Of a stretch of DNA of 64,000 bases, positions 20,751 through 31,470 are shown piece by piece. Position 1 is the stretch's first letter. The number at the start of each line of letters is the position of its first letter. The DNA comes from Gymnopus androsaceus JB14 (lineage: Eukaryota; Basidiomycota; Agaricomycetes; Agaricales; Omphalotaceae): assembly GCA_009733575.1 (NCBI GenBank), contig ML769559.1, forward strand, positions 83,653 through 147,652, written 5' to 3'. The position numbers were made by a program, and so were the translations under genes. The notes beneath the pieces were generated by a model. The model made no database searches and had not been told where the DNA came from. It was given only the letters and a program-made list of their open reading frames with translations.

Positions 20751-23432
20751 ATGGCTCCCTTCCCATCCCAATCTGTGGCTACAACTAGCGCCATTTCCTA
20801 CTTCAGTTCCTTCCTAGTAAGGAACTGCGAGTATGACGCGTTACCGACTATCCAGAAAGCGCTGAACAGCACAATCTATAGTTGTACAACTCCCGGGACG
20901 AAAGCACAAAGGAAAGCCGAGTATCGTCATACGAACCCAGCAGGTAATCTCTTTGGTTTGTGTTTGTCGTTGTGTGAAGCGGATCGGCTTGGATATGTTG
21001 TCCAGTTTATCGAGTTTTTGTGTATTGTGGATAGTGTTCCGATGACGCGGCTTGGCGTGGCGGCGGCGTGACTTGGATCAGCGTGACGTGAAACTGGCGC
21101 GGCTTGCCGTATTTAGTAACTGACGCGGCTTGAAGTTTGACTTGTGCCGCGCGCCATTACTTTTGCTAAATTTGGGTAGCCAGAACTCAATGAAGGTCTG
21201 TCGGGAAATAGGTCTAGATTCCCGGTCAACTCAATTGGCCTTTCTGCTGGTAACCATGTACCCAAATAGGTGTACGTCAGGTATTCGAGGCCACGGCGTG
21301 AGGCCGCTTGACGCCAAACTTCACGTCATTCCGGCAGACACGTCATTAATGGCTTACGGCGTGACTTCAAATGGCTCGGCGGCGGCGCGCCGTCATTTGA
21401 AGTCACGTTATCGGAACACTAATTGTGGATAGTAACTCGACCATACTTTATGGTGGCCCAAAGTGTGAAAAAATAAATTGTTACGCGCTCATCAATTATT
21501 ATACGCGCTACTTATAACTCACGTGCGCGCATATAATTGTGTCAAGTCTCCGCGCTCAACAAAGCCAATGATTTTAATTTCCGAAAAAGGAAGGTATGAG
21601 GTAAGCCCTAGCCGGTATGCCGGTAGTATGCCTTTTCCCCTGCAGAAAGACCCAGTTCTGCCAAAAATGCCTTTCAGGAATGTATGCCTCGTCCCTTACA
21701 AGGGACTCGACTGTAACGGCTGTCGAATCAGAACGGGTCAGAGCCAAATCGGGCTCTGGCAGCAATCTGGCAGAGCCCAATAAGGTAATCTGAGTAATAG
21801 TGCTTACGATTATGTTTCACATGACTATGTAGAGCCGTTTACTGCCGAACTTCGTTGATGACCGGTATCCCCGCTCCGGCTCCTCCGAGAATCTGGTGAG
21901 GATTCAGTTAGATACATCCCTGTTTCCAAAGCGGCATCTTCTATGTAAATAATATGGCTGCAGGGTAGATTCAGGTAGACTCCATACTTGTACTACAGTA
22001 ACAATACTTTAAACAATTATACTGTATACAGCAATGATGGGTGTCACCGTGTCATCAGCAAAACCTGTATTTTTGCTGGAGAAAACCAATACATTTGGAG
22101 CATCTCTGGAGCAAGGGTACCAATTCCAGAGAGCTCCAGAGCTCTCTGGAGACCTTAAGCAAAAATACAGGTTTTGCTGATGGTGCCCTTTGCAGCTTTG
22201 CCAGTGGCCACTGGGACATAGAGAGTGAGTGTTCAATAGAGTCTGAGGGGTAAGAGAGGGCCTTGTCTATAGTATCCATTTATGCTTCAGTTGAAGGTCT
22301 CCTAAATGAAACTCAAAACAGGATGTACCTCCTCACAGTTGTCAGTAAGTACCTTACATCTGAAAAGGCATTTTTGTCCTAGTAGATCAGAAGTCAGCCT
22401 TGTGAAGAGCAAGCTTGAGGGTAGTAAGCTTACCTATAGTGTATATCATCAGTATAATAGAATTGGTGGGGTTACTTGGGCAACAGAACTTCGGGAGCTA
22501 TCTCACTAGTTGCCTATATCTCTGTCAATTTAAGTAGCGTGCGTGATTAGTGTCGCGCGCGCGTGAGTTGTAAGTAGCGCGTATGATAATTGATGAGCGC
22601 GACGATTTATTTTTTCACACTTTGGGCCACCATAATACTTACTATCATACTTAACTTACCAGCTCTTTGTATAGATATCATGGAAGATCTTCCATTCAAA
22701 GAGGCTTGCAAAGAGCATGATTTCCTCCGGGAAGCACTGTCTGATGGATACTACCAGGACGAATACGAAGGGGTCGGGCACATCGGTAGATTGAGAAGAT
22801 TTTTGCGCGACATCCGTACGGAGCTTGTGTGCGAAAAAGACTCAAGTTCCTTAGTGTTACTTGAAACTCTGGACATGAGCTTAGAGCACAGGGATAGCCT
22901 CGACGCGGAGTTCCTAACCCTCGAAGACTATATCCCTTACAGAAAAATGAATTTCGACTACGAGTAAGTCTCTCTTGTGCCCTTCGTGAAACGCCAAACA
23001 AACTAACCTTTGCAACTGTATAGATTCGTGTGCCAGCTTTTGCGTTGGGCCATGAAGATTCCAATGAGGTTTAGCCCAGAAGAAGAGCTGCTGGTCAGCA
23101 GATACGAGCATAGCATCGGCATCATTGTCGGCTTGACAAATGACTACTTTTCCTGGGAGATGGAGTGCAATCAACCTACCGATAGACTCCGAAATGCTGT
23201 TGCCATTTTGATGAAGGAACACTCCATTCCAGAGCCGGAGGCAAAGGTGATCCTGAAACATTATATTATGATTGAGGAGAAGAGGGCGGTGGAGCTGAAG
23301 CACCAGTTGGATTGTAATACTGAGGATTTTGAGCAGGCGACGCGTTATTTGACTGCGTTGGAGCTGTTCGCGGCGGGATACAACTTTTGGTGCTCGACAT
23401 GCCCTAGATACCATCGGATACAGAAGGAGTAG
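20751..23432 (+). CDS. Class I terpene synthase 2, intron 1 enlarged by two transposons, altered Asp-rich motif
   Basis: Exons 20751-21033, 22675-22963 and 23024-23432; 326 residues and open throughout if spliced this way. Exons 2 and 3 carry the same landmarks as copy 1, including NDYFSWEME with QPTDRLRNAV after it. Intron 1 would be 1641 nt because it contains a hAT-like element (21032-21421) and a TA-flanked element (21451-22632). The hAT end itself supplies a GT at exactly the old donor position (GATA|GTGTTC). The first metal motif reads DNIMED instead of DDVMED, because the codon split by the intron became AAT. Whether the enzyme tolerates Asn here is uncertain. Either a live but altered paralogue or a gene in decay. 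Confidence 0.6.
21032..21421. mobile_element. Non-autonomous hAT-like element, 390 bp
   Basis: Terminal inverted repeats TAGTGTTCCGATgACG / CGTtATCGGAACACTA and an exact 8-bp target-site duplication ATTGTGGA at 21024-21031 and 21422-21429, the hallmark of hAT. The body is GC-rich, with no transposase ORF. Inserted at the exon 1/intron 1 boundary of terpene synthase 2. Confidence 0.85.
21451..22632. mobile_element. TA-flanked MITE with long terminal inverted repeats, 1182 bp
   Basis: Ends TGGTGGCCCAAAGTGTGAAA and its complement, followed inward by further inverted matches (GCGCTCATCAATTAT..., about 80 bp in total). Flanked by TA at 21449-21450 and 22633-22634, as for Tc1/mariner-type elements. 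No transposase ORF. Another foldback element is nested at 22053-22182. Confidence 0.8.
22053..22182. mobile_element. Small foldback MITE, CATCAGCAAAAC family, nested
   Basis: 'catcagcaaaacctgtattt' and its complement bound a 130-bp stretch with internal CTCTGGAG/CTCCAGAG inverted motifs. The same ends occur at 40343-40718 and 42750-42895. Confidence 0.6.
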
Positions 23433-25254
23433 AATACAGCATAGACAGCTATTGAGAATTCGAGATGAACAAGTTTCAGCGCTACTTTAGGCGACCGTTG
23501 GACACAAGTATAGAGTATGTAGCGATACAGTTAGGAGAAGATACTATGAGCTTCAGGTTGTTGTGATATTGCCACAATTAATCAGATAAACTGAACGTAA
23601 CTAGGACTCGTTCAACGAGAATGCATATACTCATTGCAACCGATTGTCGAGTTCTAGCATAGTTTCGGCGAAACGCTCATTACTGATCTTATTTAAACAG
23701 AATGACGGGATCTTTCCAGGGCAAAAACTATTGAGAAACCCCGATTTTAGCAGAAACCCCGGGTTCCTCCGGCAACCCCTAGAATTGTCGCTTACGGGTT
23801 TCTAGTGATCTGGCCGCTGGCCGGCCGGTTCGCTCCATTTTCCTGGGGCGCTCCATGGGCGCCTGGACGCTTCGACACTGAGTCCTGACCTTTCCTCATC
23901 ATCGCGCTAGCCATAGACTCTACATTGTAATAAATTCACTTCATTCAATTCATGACCGAATCATCATGTTTACGCTCGGCATTGTGTTCACTTCCGCTGC
24001 GCGCCAAGTTCCAGCAAGGAGGATAAGGTAAGTTCCGTATTTGAACAGAAAAGTAGAGAGGAAACACTATCAACACTTACTTCTTGTCTAACATGAAGCA
24101 AGTGTTAATACTTCTAGTAGGTGTATGAATAAGTATTTCAGTTGTGCATGGATATATAATTTTTGAGGAGGTTAATTCTCATTCATTGAATAAGTGTTTT
24201 GTCTATGGAATTGGTGCCGCTTCGCGGCAGCGTCAGCATCACTGGCTGAGGCATAATCACTCCGAGGGGCGGAGGAGGCCATGGAACCAATTCCAGTACA
24301 CAAGGTAAGCCGGGTCTATTAAGGAAATGATTCAGATGAGACCCAAACATACCAAGCGTAAGCTTTATTAATAGGGAAGGTGGGTGGGGCCTAAAATTCC
24401 TGAAAGCCAGGACCGAGAAGGAGACGAAAGCGAAAGGAAAGCGAGTTGCGGCTCGAATGAGCGCGACAAGCAAAAAGAATAGAAACACGTGCACGTGTTG
24501 GAATATTGAATAACTACAAGCACTTTCTCCAACGGAGATTATCCGTTTGAGTAGGTACAATAAGTGTGCAGGTAAGTACTGTCATTTCCACTACTCTTTC
24601 CTTATCTTACACTTACGCTAGCCGTTCGCAAACTCACGTAGCTTCAGCTGGCAATAAGGTAAAGGTGAGGATGGGTCTGGTAGATGCACCATGCAGTGGA
24701 TTGCAAGCTGAGCGGCCTAGTAGAGGATAGCTAGAGTGAAGGCAGTTAAAAGATGTAGGATGTAGTGGGAAAAATATCAGGCTGTGCCGCTGTAAGCCAG
24801 GTGACAGACGACGGGCGAAGGTGTGGCTTGAGTCTGGATTCTAAAACGCGGTCCTTCACGTTTGACACATGATTATAACGCATCTTTCATATGTTGAGTT
24901 AGAGTACGCGCGCGCGCGCTGTGCTCCAATTCCCGATGAGTGATCAGTGGTTGGCTCACGCAGTGCCTACGATCTTGATAACTATACTACTCATGCTTAC
25001 ACACTAACCACATATTGTCCGAGTCTCTACATCTCTCAATATCTATGAACCGGAAGAACATGGGCTTCGGGATTAGCTAATCCGGCATATGGCCGTGGCA
25101 TTCCTGGGTTTTCCCATAGTTATCGGGGGTTTCTGCTAAAATCGGGGTTTCTCAATAGTTTTTGCCTCTTTCCAGTAGAGAAATTACAAGTGACTGTGGC
25201 GAAGTAGAGCTTTGAAGTAAATTGTAAATAAGATCAGTGATGTTTTGCTAGAAC
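23433..25254. other. Spacer after terpene synthase 2, mostly a Mutator-like insertion
   Basis: Apart from the element at 23720-25166, the flanks (23433-23710 and 25176-25254) are ordinary spacer. A CG dinucleotide run lies at about 24907-24920 inside the element. Confidence 0.5.
23720..25166. mobile_element. Non-autonomous Mutator-like element, 1447 bp, 9-bp target duplication
   Basis: Inverted termini GGCAAAAACTATTGAGAAAC and complement, continuing inward for about 45 bp. Exact 9-bp duplication TCTTTCCAG at 23711-23719 and 25167-25175. The duplication length points to the Mutator superfamily. The longest ORF (24183-24560, minus) has no transposase motif, so it is a non-autonomous derivative. 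Confidence 0.8.
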
Positions 25255-25383
25255 TCGACAATTGGCTGTAAGTACTGATGTCCAAAAAAAGACTTGGTGG
25301 AGCCCGGCTGCCCGGGTATCCACGTTAATATCGCGTAGTCGTGTCAGCAGTCCAACAACATCAACAGCGTATCGACTCGCGCC

Positions 25384-25592
25384 TGAGCACTCTATTCCCG
25401 AGTCGGAAGCCAAGGTTATGCTGAAAGGTTATATTATGAAGGAAGAGAAGAGGCATTGGAGCTCATGCACGAGTTCGATATCAATAAGGAGGACTTTGAG
25501 TAGGCTACACATTATCATTGGAACTTTTCGCTGCGGGATACAGCTTTTGGTGCTCGATGTGCTCTAGATATCACCGGATACAGAAGGAGGAG
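25384..25592 (+). pseudogene. Terpene synthase relic, 3' end
   Basis: Nucleotides correspond to the exon 3 region from EHSIPESEAKVML to FAAGYSFWCS and RYHRIQKE of terpene synthase 3, with frame breaks and an internal stop (GAG TAG). No upstream exons are present. Confidence 0.7.
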
Positions 25593-27040
25593 GTTTCTAG
25601 TTAGGCCCGGGAAAGCTTGAAGCTGCAGATACCCTATCCCGGCGGCTTCATTTTTGGGGCGGGTTCAACCCGAGAACTCTGTATTTATTTTCAGTTAAAC
25701 TTAGACTTTTTGAGCTGGTTTTTGGCAAGTGCTAGGGATACTAGGCGTATTCATCAGCGTCATTGCGGCGGTCTGACGAATGGCTATTTTCCTGGGACTC
25801 GAAGATGGGGTTCAATGAACATAAATACCGGTGGACTCCTCAGTGCCTCCTGTTTCGATAAAGGAGTACTCTACTCCAGAGTCGGACGCAAAGAGATCTA
25901 GATTCCAGAAAGATATTCTTCTAAACGAGGCGAAGAGGGCCCGGGAGATAGACCACAAACACGAGCTGGATCACAATATAGTGCAGAAACTGAGGTTGAA
26001 CGTTGAAGATTTAGGAACTTTCCGCGGCAATTGGGTGCTCCGCATTATGATGCTTTAGATAGAATACAGAATGAGAGGATTTTGAACAGTGGTACACCGT
26101 TCCGTATTCCATAGACACTGACAGTTAACTTGGAAGGAAGGAAGTATATTACGAAGGAACGGCTGCGCGCTTAGAAAAATTTGAGGAGAGCCGATGATAG
26201 ACAGCTCTAACGCTACTTCGAGCTACTTCCATTAGCGAGAGTTCTTCGTCCGACAATCACGTCCGAAGTCCCATCTAGTACATGCACCGGTTGTGTCCCG
26301 GTGATTCAATTCGAGCTAAGATAAGATGAGCGTTTCAATTGTGATGAACTTGCCATCATACTTACAATGAATCTAACAACCTGAATGTACTTAGCTGGGA
26401 CTCGACTCCGACGTCGCGAGTCCCATGCATGCTCCTGAGAATACTTGTTAGTGGCCACAGGAGTGAAAGGAAATCATACGTGCATATGAGCCACCCAAGA
26501 ATTATTACATGCAATTTTTCGCCTGTTATTTACATTTTTAGGCAGTGTTATTGTAATAACATTGCCAAGAATTCTTCATGCTACCCTGGAACATATATTC
26601 ATTACCAAACTCTGTCCGAAAAAAAACAGAGTTCACGTTCGCGGAAGAAGACCTAGTGACGTCAACAGTCAGCGTCTCTCCTGCGTTCGCGGAGGGGCGG
26701 AAGAAGAGGTCTGTCCACATTAACATCACCTACTAGGAGTTGCGCCAACAGCTACCAGCATTGCTCCCTACCGATATCAAGGATCCCGGCAAAAAATACT
26801 TGAACGACCCACTGAAGTGTCCAAGCTTTGGTCCTACCGTAGCAGCGTCTCTCCTTGTCGATATTAAGTGAAAAAGATACCACTGCACTTGAATGACACA
26901 CTGGAGATGTACAGCTGGCACCGTCTCTCCTTACCGATATTAAGGAACCTGGGTGAGAAAAAATACCAGAGGCATACACTTGAGCGACACGCTGGAGTAT
27001 CGGAGGAAATTATTTTCCGAGTCTCTGGCCCAGGATAGAA
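25593..27040. other. Decayed terpene synthase spacer with degenerate tandem units
   Basis: Includes the relic at 25740-26050. From 26055 the sequence parallels 28600-29200 (shared 'tgcaatttttcgcctgtta'), a second level of tandem duplication. At about 26765-27000 three diverged units of roughly 85 bp recur, each with 'cgatatyaag' followed by 'cttgarcgacacrctg'. No gene. Confidence 0.5.
25740..26050 (+). pseudogene. Terpene synthase relic, NSE region
   Basis: Decayed copy of the NSE segment: GGLTNGYFPG stands where intact copies have VGLTNDYFSW, followed by a KEYSTPES-like piece. A very similar relic is at 28340-28580. Both follow the relic or gene immediately upstream at the same distance, so they duplicated together. 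Confidence 0.6.
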
Positions 27041-27047
27041 CCAGTAC

Positions 27048-27055
27048 CATATAAG
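27048..27055 (+). promoter_or_regulatory. TATA box of terpene synthase 3
   Basis: 'catataag' followed by 'aggttcgtttttcatgag', in the promoter block shared with copies 1 and 2. Confidence 0.5.
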
Positions 27056-27108
27056 AGGTTCGTTTTTCATGAGTTCAAAAACAATCCACTTGCCAGTGAG
27101 ATATAGCC

Positions 27109-28206
27109 ATGTCTCCCTTCCCATCCCAACCTGTGGATACTGCTCGCGTCGTTCCGTACTTCAGTTCTTTCCCTGTAAAGAACTGCGAGTACACCGCGTT
27201 ACCGACCATCCAGAAAGCGCTGAACAGCACAATCTATAGCTGTACAACTCCCGGGACGAAAGCCCAAAGAAAGGCCGAGTATCGTCATACGAACCCAGCA
27301 GGCAACCTCTTTGGGTTGTGCTTCTCGTTGAGTGAAGCGGATCGCCTGCGATATGTTGTCCAGTTTATTGAGTTTCTGTGTATTGTGGATGGTAAGTCGA
27401 CGATACTTACTATAATTCTTACTTACTCACTCTTCGTATAGATGTGATGGAGGATCTTCCGTTCAAGGAGGCTTGCAAAGAGCATGATTTCCTCCGGGAA
27501 GCACTGTCCGATGGATACCAAGACGAATACGAGGGGTCGGGCCCATTAGTAAATCCAGAAGATTTTTGCGTGACATCCGCACGGAGCTCGTGAACGAAAA
27601 CGACCCGAGCTCTTTGGTATTACTTGAAACTCTGGACATGAGCTTAGAGCACAGGGACAGTCTCGACGTGGAGTTCCTAACCCTCGAAGACTATATCCCC
27701 TACAGAAAAATGAATTTCGACTATGAGTAAGTACGTTCCCTGAAGCGCAAACACACTGACTAACTTTGCAACTGTATCATTATAGATTCGTCTGTCAGCT
27801 TGTACGTTGGGCCATGAAGATCCCAATGAAGTTTAGCCCAGAGGAAGAGCTGCTAGTCAGCAGATACGAGCATAGCATCGGCGTCATTGTCGGCTTAACC
27901 AACGACTACTTTTCATGGGAGATGGAGCGCAACCAGCCTACAGACAGACTCCGAAACGCTGTTGCTGTCTTGACAAAGGAGCACTCTATTCCCGAGTCAG
28001 AAGCCAAGGTTATGCTGAAAGATTATATTATGAAGGAAGAGAAGAAGGCATTGGAGCTGATGCACAAGTTCGAAAGCAACAAGGAGGACTTTGAGCAAGC
28101 GACGCGTTATTTGACTGCGTTGGATCTTTTTGCGGCGGGATATAGCTTTTGGTGCTCGACATGCCCTAGATATCACCGGGTACAGAAGGAAGAGGATTTT
28201 AATTAG
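27109..28206 (+). pseudogene. Class I terpene synthase 3, single-base deletion in exon 2
   Basis: Exons 27109-27391, 27442-27726 and 27786-28206, same plan as copies 1 and 2, with canonical splice sites. Metal motifs DDVMED (across the junction) and NDYFSWEME are intact, and the C-terminus has four extra residues (EDFN). Exon 2 is 285 nt against 286 in copy 1. One G is missing around 27533-27540 ('gaggggtcggg' where copy 2 has 'gaaggggtcggg'), which shifts frame before RRFLRDIRTEL. Everything else is open, so this could be a very young pseudogene or a homopolymer error in the assembly. Confidence 0.7.
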
Positions 28207-28339
28207 GAAAGCTTGAAGATACCCCATCCCGCCGGCTTCCTTTTTCGGGCTCAACATCCCGAACCCTACGTAGAAGATATTTGATTTGTATATTTTTTGA
28301 CTTATATAGAAATTCGAGCTGGTTTTTGGCGGCGCATTC

Positions 28340-28580
28340 ATCCGACGGCGTCATTGCGGCAGGCTTGACGAGCGACTATTTTCCTAGGGCTCATCCAATG
28401 AAAAACGCCATCCTGTCTCGATAAGTTAGGGGAGCACTCTATTCCAGAGCCGAACGCAAATAAATCCAGAAAGATGTTCTTCTGAACGAGGCGAAGAGGG
28501 CCCGGCAGATAGAGCAGAAGCATGAGTTGGATCACAATAGAGTACAGAGGAGGTTGAACGTTGAAGATTTAGGAACTTTC
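28340..28580 (+). pseudogene. Terpene synthase relic, NSE region, second copy
   Basis: Parallels 25740-26050 nearly base for base ('cgtcattgcggcaggcttgacgagcgactattttcc'-type sequence against VIVGLTNDYFSW), with stops and frame breaks. Confidence 0.6.
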
Positions 28581-29239
28581 CGCGGCAAGATCCGCGGCTT
28601 GATAACGGTAAGTATGTCCTCCTTTTCCATAGGCACTGACAGTTGTCTTGGAAAAATTCGAGATGAGTCGAAGAAGGACAGTTCCAGCGAGAATTCTTCG
28701 TCGGAAGTCCCTATATACCGTATGTGGACCGGTGTTTTAATTTGGGCTTCCATTGTTATACGCACTCGGAAGATAGTATGAACTGCGCAATATATGTAAC
28801 TGGGACTCGTTCGACTCCAAGAATGCAAGTACACGTTTTATGAGCGTCGCGAGTCCTAAGCATGCTCCTGAGAATACGACTTGTTAACGGCTACAGGAGT
28901 GAAAAGAAATCATACCTGCATACTTGCATAAGAGCCTTCCAAGAATTGTTATATGCAATTTTTCGCCTGTTACAGTATTTGTGCATTTTTGGGCGGTGTT
29001 AGTAACATTTCCAAGTGCTAATGCTACCCTAGCACATATACGTTACCGTGACTGAACTTGTCCAAAAAAACGAAGTTCACGTTCGCGGACGAAGACGAAG
29101 ACATTAATATCACCTAAAGTTGGGAGTCAGAGACGAGGATCAAATCGTCTCCTTCGGTCGCGGAAGAAGACCAATATCACCGATCACTAGTAGTGGCGAC
29201 AGTCCTTATCGATATTAAGGGACTACTCCAACGGCACCG

Positions 29240-29380
29240 GAACAACTCATACAGCTCACAGCGAGCAGGCGATGCGGTGTTTGACTGCGCTGGAACTTTT
29301 CGCGGCCGGATATACATAGCTTGTGGTGCTCGACATGCCTTAGATATCATCGGATACAGGAGCAGGATTGAGCTGAAGCT
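29240..29380 (+). pseudogene. Terpene synthase relic, C-terminal end
   Basis: Nucleotides match the segment encoding LTALELFAAGY...WCSTC.RYHRIQ of the intact copies, with insertions. It is the right-hand limit of recognisable terpene synthase sequence. Confidence 0.55.
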
Positions 29381-30013
29381 TGAAAATACCCAGGCCCTCA
29401 TCCAGGATCCTATACAGATACTTTTGACCAAGTAGAGATTTCCCAATTTCCGAACGCAGATTCAAAGATGGCATTACGATAACCCGGAAGCCAGTGAGAA
29501 AAGCGCAGGATAAGAACCCGACTACGGCTTCTCGAGCTGTTTCGTGGTAGTATGTGCCATGAATTTTTCCTCTGCAAGTTTCACAATCTCAGGACTCGGA
29601 AGGAGGCTCTCTGACAACGATTGCTAGAATTCAGGTTCAGTGGTAAGTGAAATATGTACTACGAAAATTAAATAATGCATACCGTGGCCATTATCGACAG
29701 GTTCCAATTGGTGTTCAAGCGTACTTCTGGGGAGTCAAAAGTCGGAGGAATAAGGGAAGCAGGTCCAGGTGATCGATAGTTGATTCGCGACCGAGTAGAG
29801 GAGCGAGGCCACTGATCTGCATAGCAAGAGCTGCGTACGCAACAATTCCGAAAACCCTACTAGCACGAGGAATGTCTTAAGAAAACCCTAATTAACCTAT
29901 CTGGAATTTGAGAGGAAGCAGCTGCGCGTTGAGTGATGAGTACCAGCGCTACTTTAAGCGCCCACCAGACCTCTTTTGACCACAACCACATCGATCTCCT
30001 CTAAACTTGCGAA
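29381..30013. other. Intergenic, upstream of Arp2
   Basis: No ORF or motif recognised. Transition from the terpene synthase array to housekeeping genes. Confidence 0.5.
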
Positions 30014-31395
30014 ATGGACCCTGGAGTACCGCTGGTCGTAGATAACGGTACAGGTGTAAGTGAAAAAAGCCTTTTAATAATTATTTCTAAAACTCTCGCG
30101 CGCAGTTTGTAAAAGTAGGCTACGCAGGCTCTAATTTCCCCGAACATGTCTTCCCCTCCATCGTCGGTCGTCCCATCCTGCGCGCCGAAGAACGAGTCGG
30201 GACCACCACAATCAAAGATATCATGATCGGCGACGAAGCAGCCGAGAACCGCAACTTCTTGCAAGTAACGCAACCGATGGAACACGGTATCATCCGCAAC
30301 TGGGAAGATATGAAGCATTTGTGGGATTATACTTTCGATGAAAAGCTCAAAGTGGATCCAAGGGGGAGAAAGATTCTGTTGACGGAGCCGCCGATGAATC
30401 CGAAAGCGAATAGGGTGAAGATGTGTGAGGTGATGTTTGAGGAGTATGGATTGGGGGGTGTATATGTGGCTATTCAGGCCGTGTTAACGTTGTATGCTCA
30501 GGGTGTGTGCTGTCTTTTTGCTTTCATTTCAAAATGTTAATTCGTTGATAGGTCTAACAACCGGAGTCGTCGTCGACTCTGGGGACGGCGTCACGCACAT
30601 CGTCCCCGTCTACGATGGATTCGCCTTACCACACTTGACACGCAGGCTCGACATTGCTGGGCGCGATGTTACCCGATACCTGATCAAGCTCCTTCTCATG
30701 CGCGGGTATGCGTTCAACAGGACCGCTGATTTCGAGACTGTGAGGGAGATTAAGGAAAAGCTGTGTTATGTTAGCTACGACCTCGATATGGACACACGGC
30801 TTTCGGAAGAGACGACTGTTCTTGTCGAGAGCTATCAGTTGCCTGATGGACGAACTATTAAAGTCGGTTCAGAGCGATTCGAAGCACCCGAATGCATGTT
30901 TCAGCCACATCTAGTCGACGTCGAACAGCCTGGTGTAGCAGGTGCGTGCCTCTTCATCTTTGGTTTGCTGTTTATCTAATCCCATCGTAGAAATGCTCTT
31001 CCAAACGATCCAAAACGCAGCCGTTGACATCCGCTCGGAACTATACAAACATATCGTTTTATCCGGTGGATCGAGTATGTACCCTGGGTTACCCAGTAGG
31101 TTGGAGAAGGAGATGAAGCAGTTGTATTTGACGAGGGTGTTGGGCGGGGATCCTACGAGGTTGAATGTACGTGCCCTTGCTCTTTCCTTCCACGATTCCG
31201 TTTGGTTTGCTGATACGTCCACAGAAATTCAAGATCCGAATTGAAGACCCTCCTCGACGGAAACACATGGTGTTCCTCGGCGGTGCCGTCCTTGCTGATA
31301 TCATGAAAGGCCGTGAAGAGTTTTGGATATCGAGAGAGGAGTGGTTTGAGCAGGGCGTCAAGTCGCTTGATAAGCTTGGGAGGGGGGACAATTGA
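30014..31395 (+). CDS. arp2: Actin-related protein 2 (Arp2/3 complex subunit)
   Basis: Exons 30014-30055, 30106-30502, 30552-30941, 30991-31166 and 31225-31395; 391 residues, close to Arp2 of other eukaryotes. Seen: N-terminal VVDNGTG nucleotide loop, then [47 protein letters not shown] (phosphate 2 loop), [14 protein letters not shown] and [18 protein letters not shown], ending [10 protein letters not shown]. Known: Arp2 with Arp3 mimics an actin dimer and seeds branched filaments at cortical patches and endocytic sites. The Arp2-specific FPSIVGRP and REEWFEQG stretches separate it from actin and Arp3. All introns are 49-58 nt GT-AG and frame is continuous. Convergent with the pyridoxal kinase, 75 bp away. 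Confidence 0.96.
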
Positions 31396-31470
31396 GCACT
31401 ACGCTGTAATTCTAGAGGAATTGAATTGTATTTGGAATGGAATGGAACACTCTATGAAACTGATTCTACT

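Noticed and set aside
26765..27000. Possible satellite array upstream of terpene synthase 3
   Set aside because: Only about three diverged units; kept as a note on the spacer rather than a separate repeat family.
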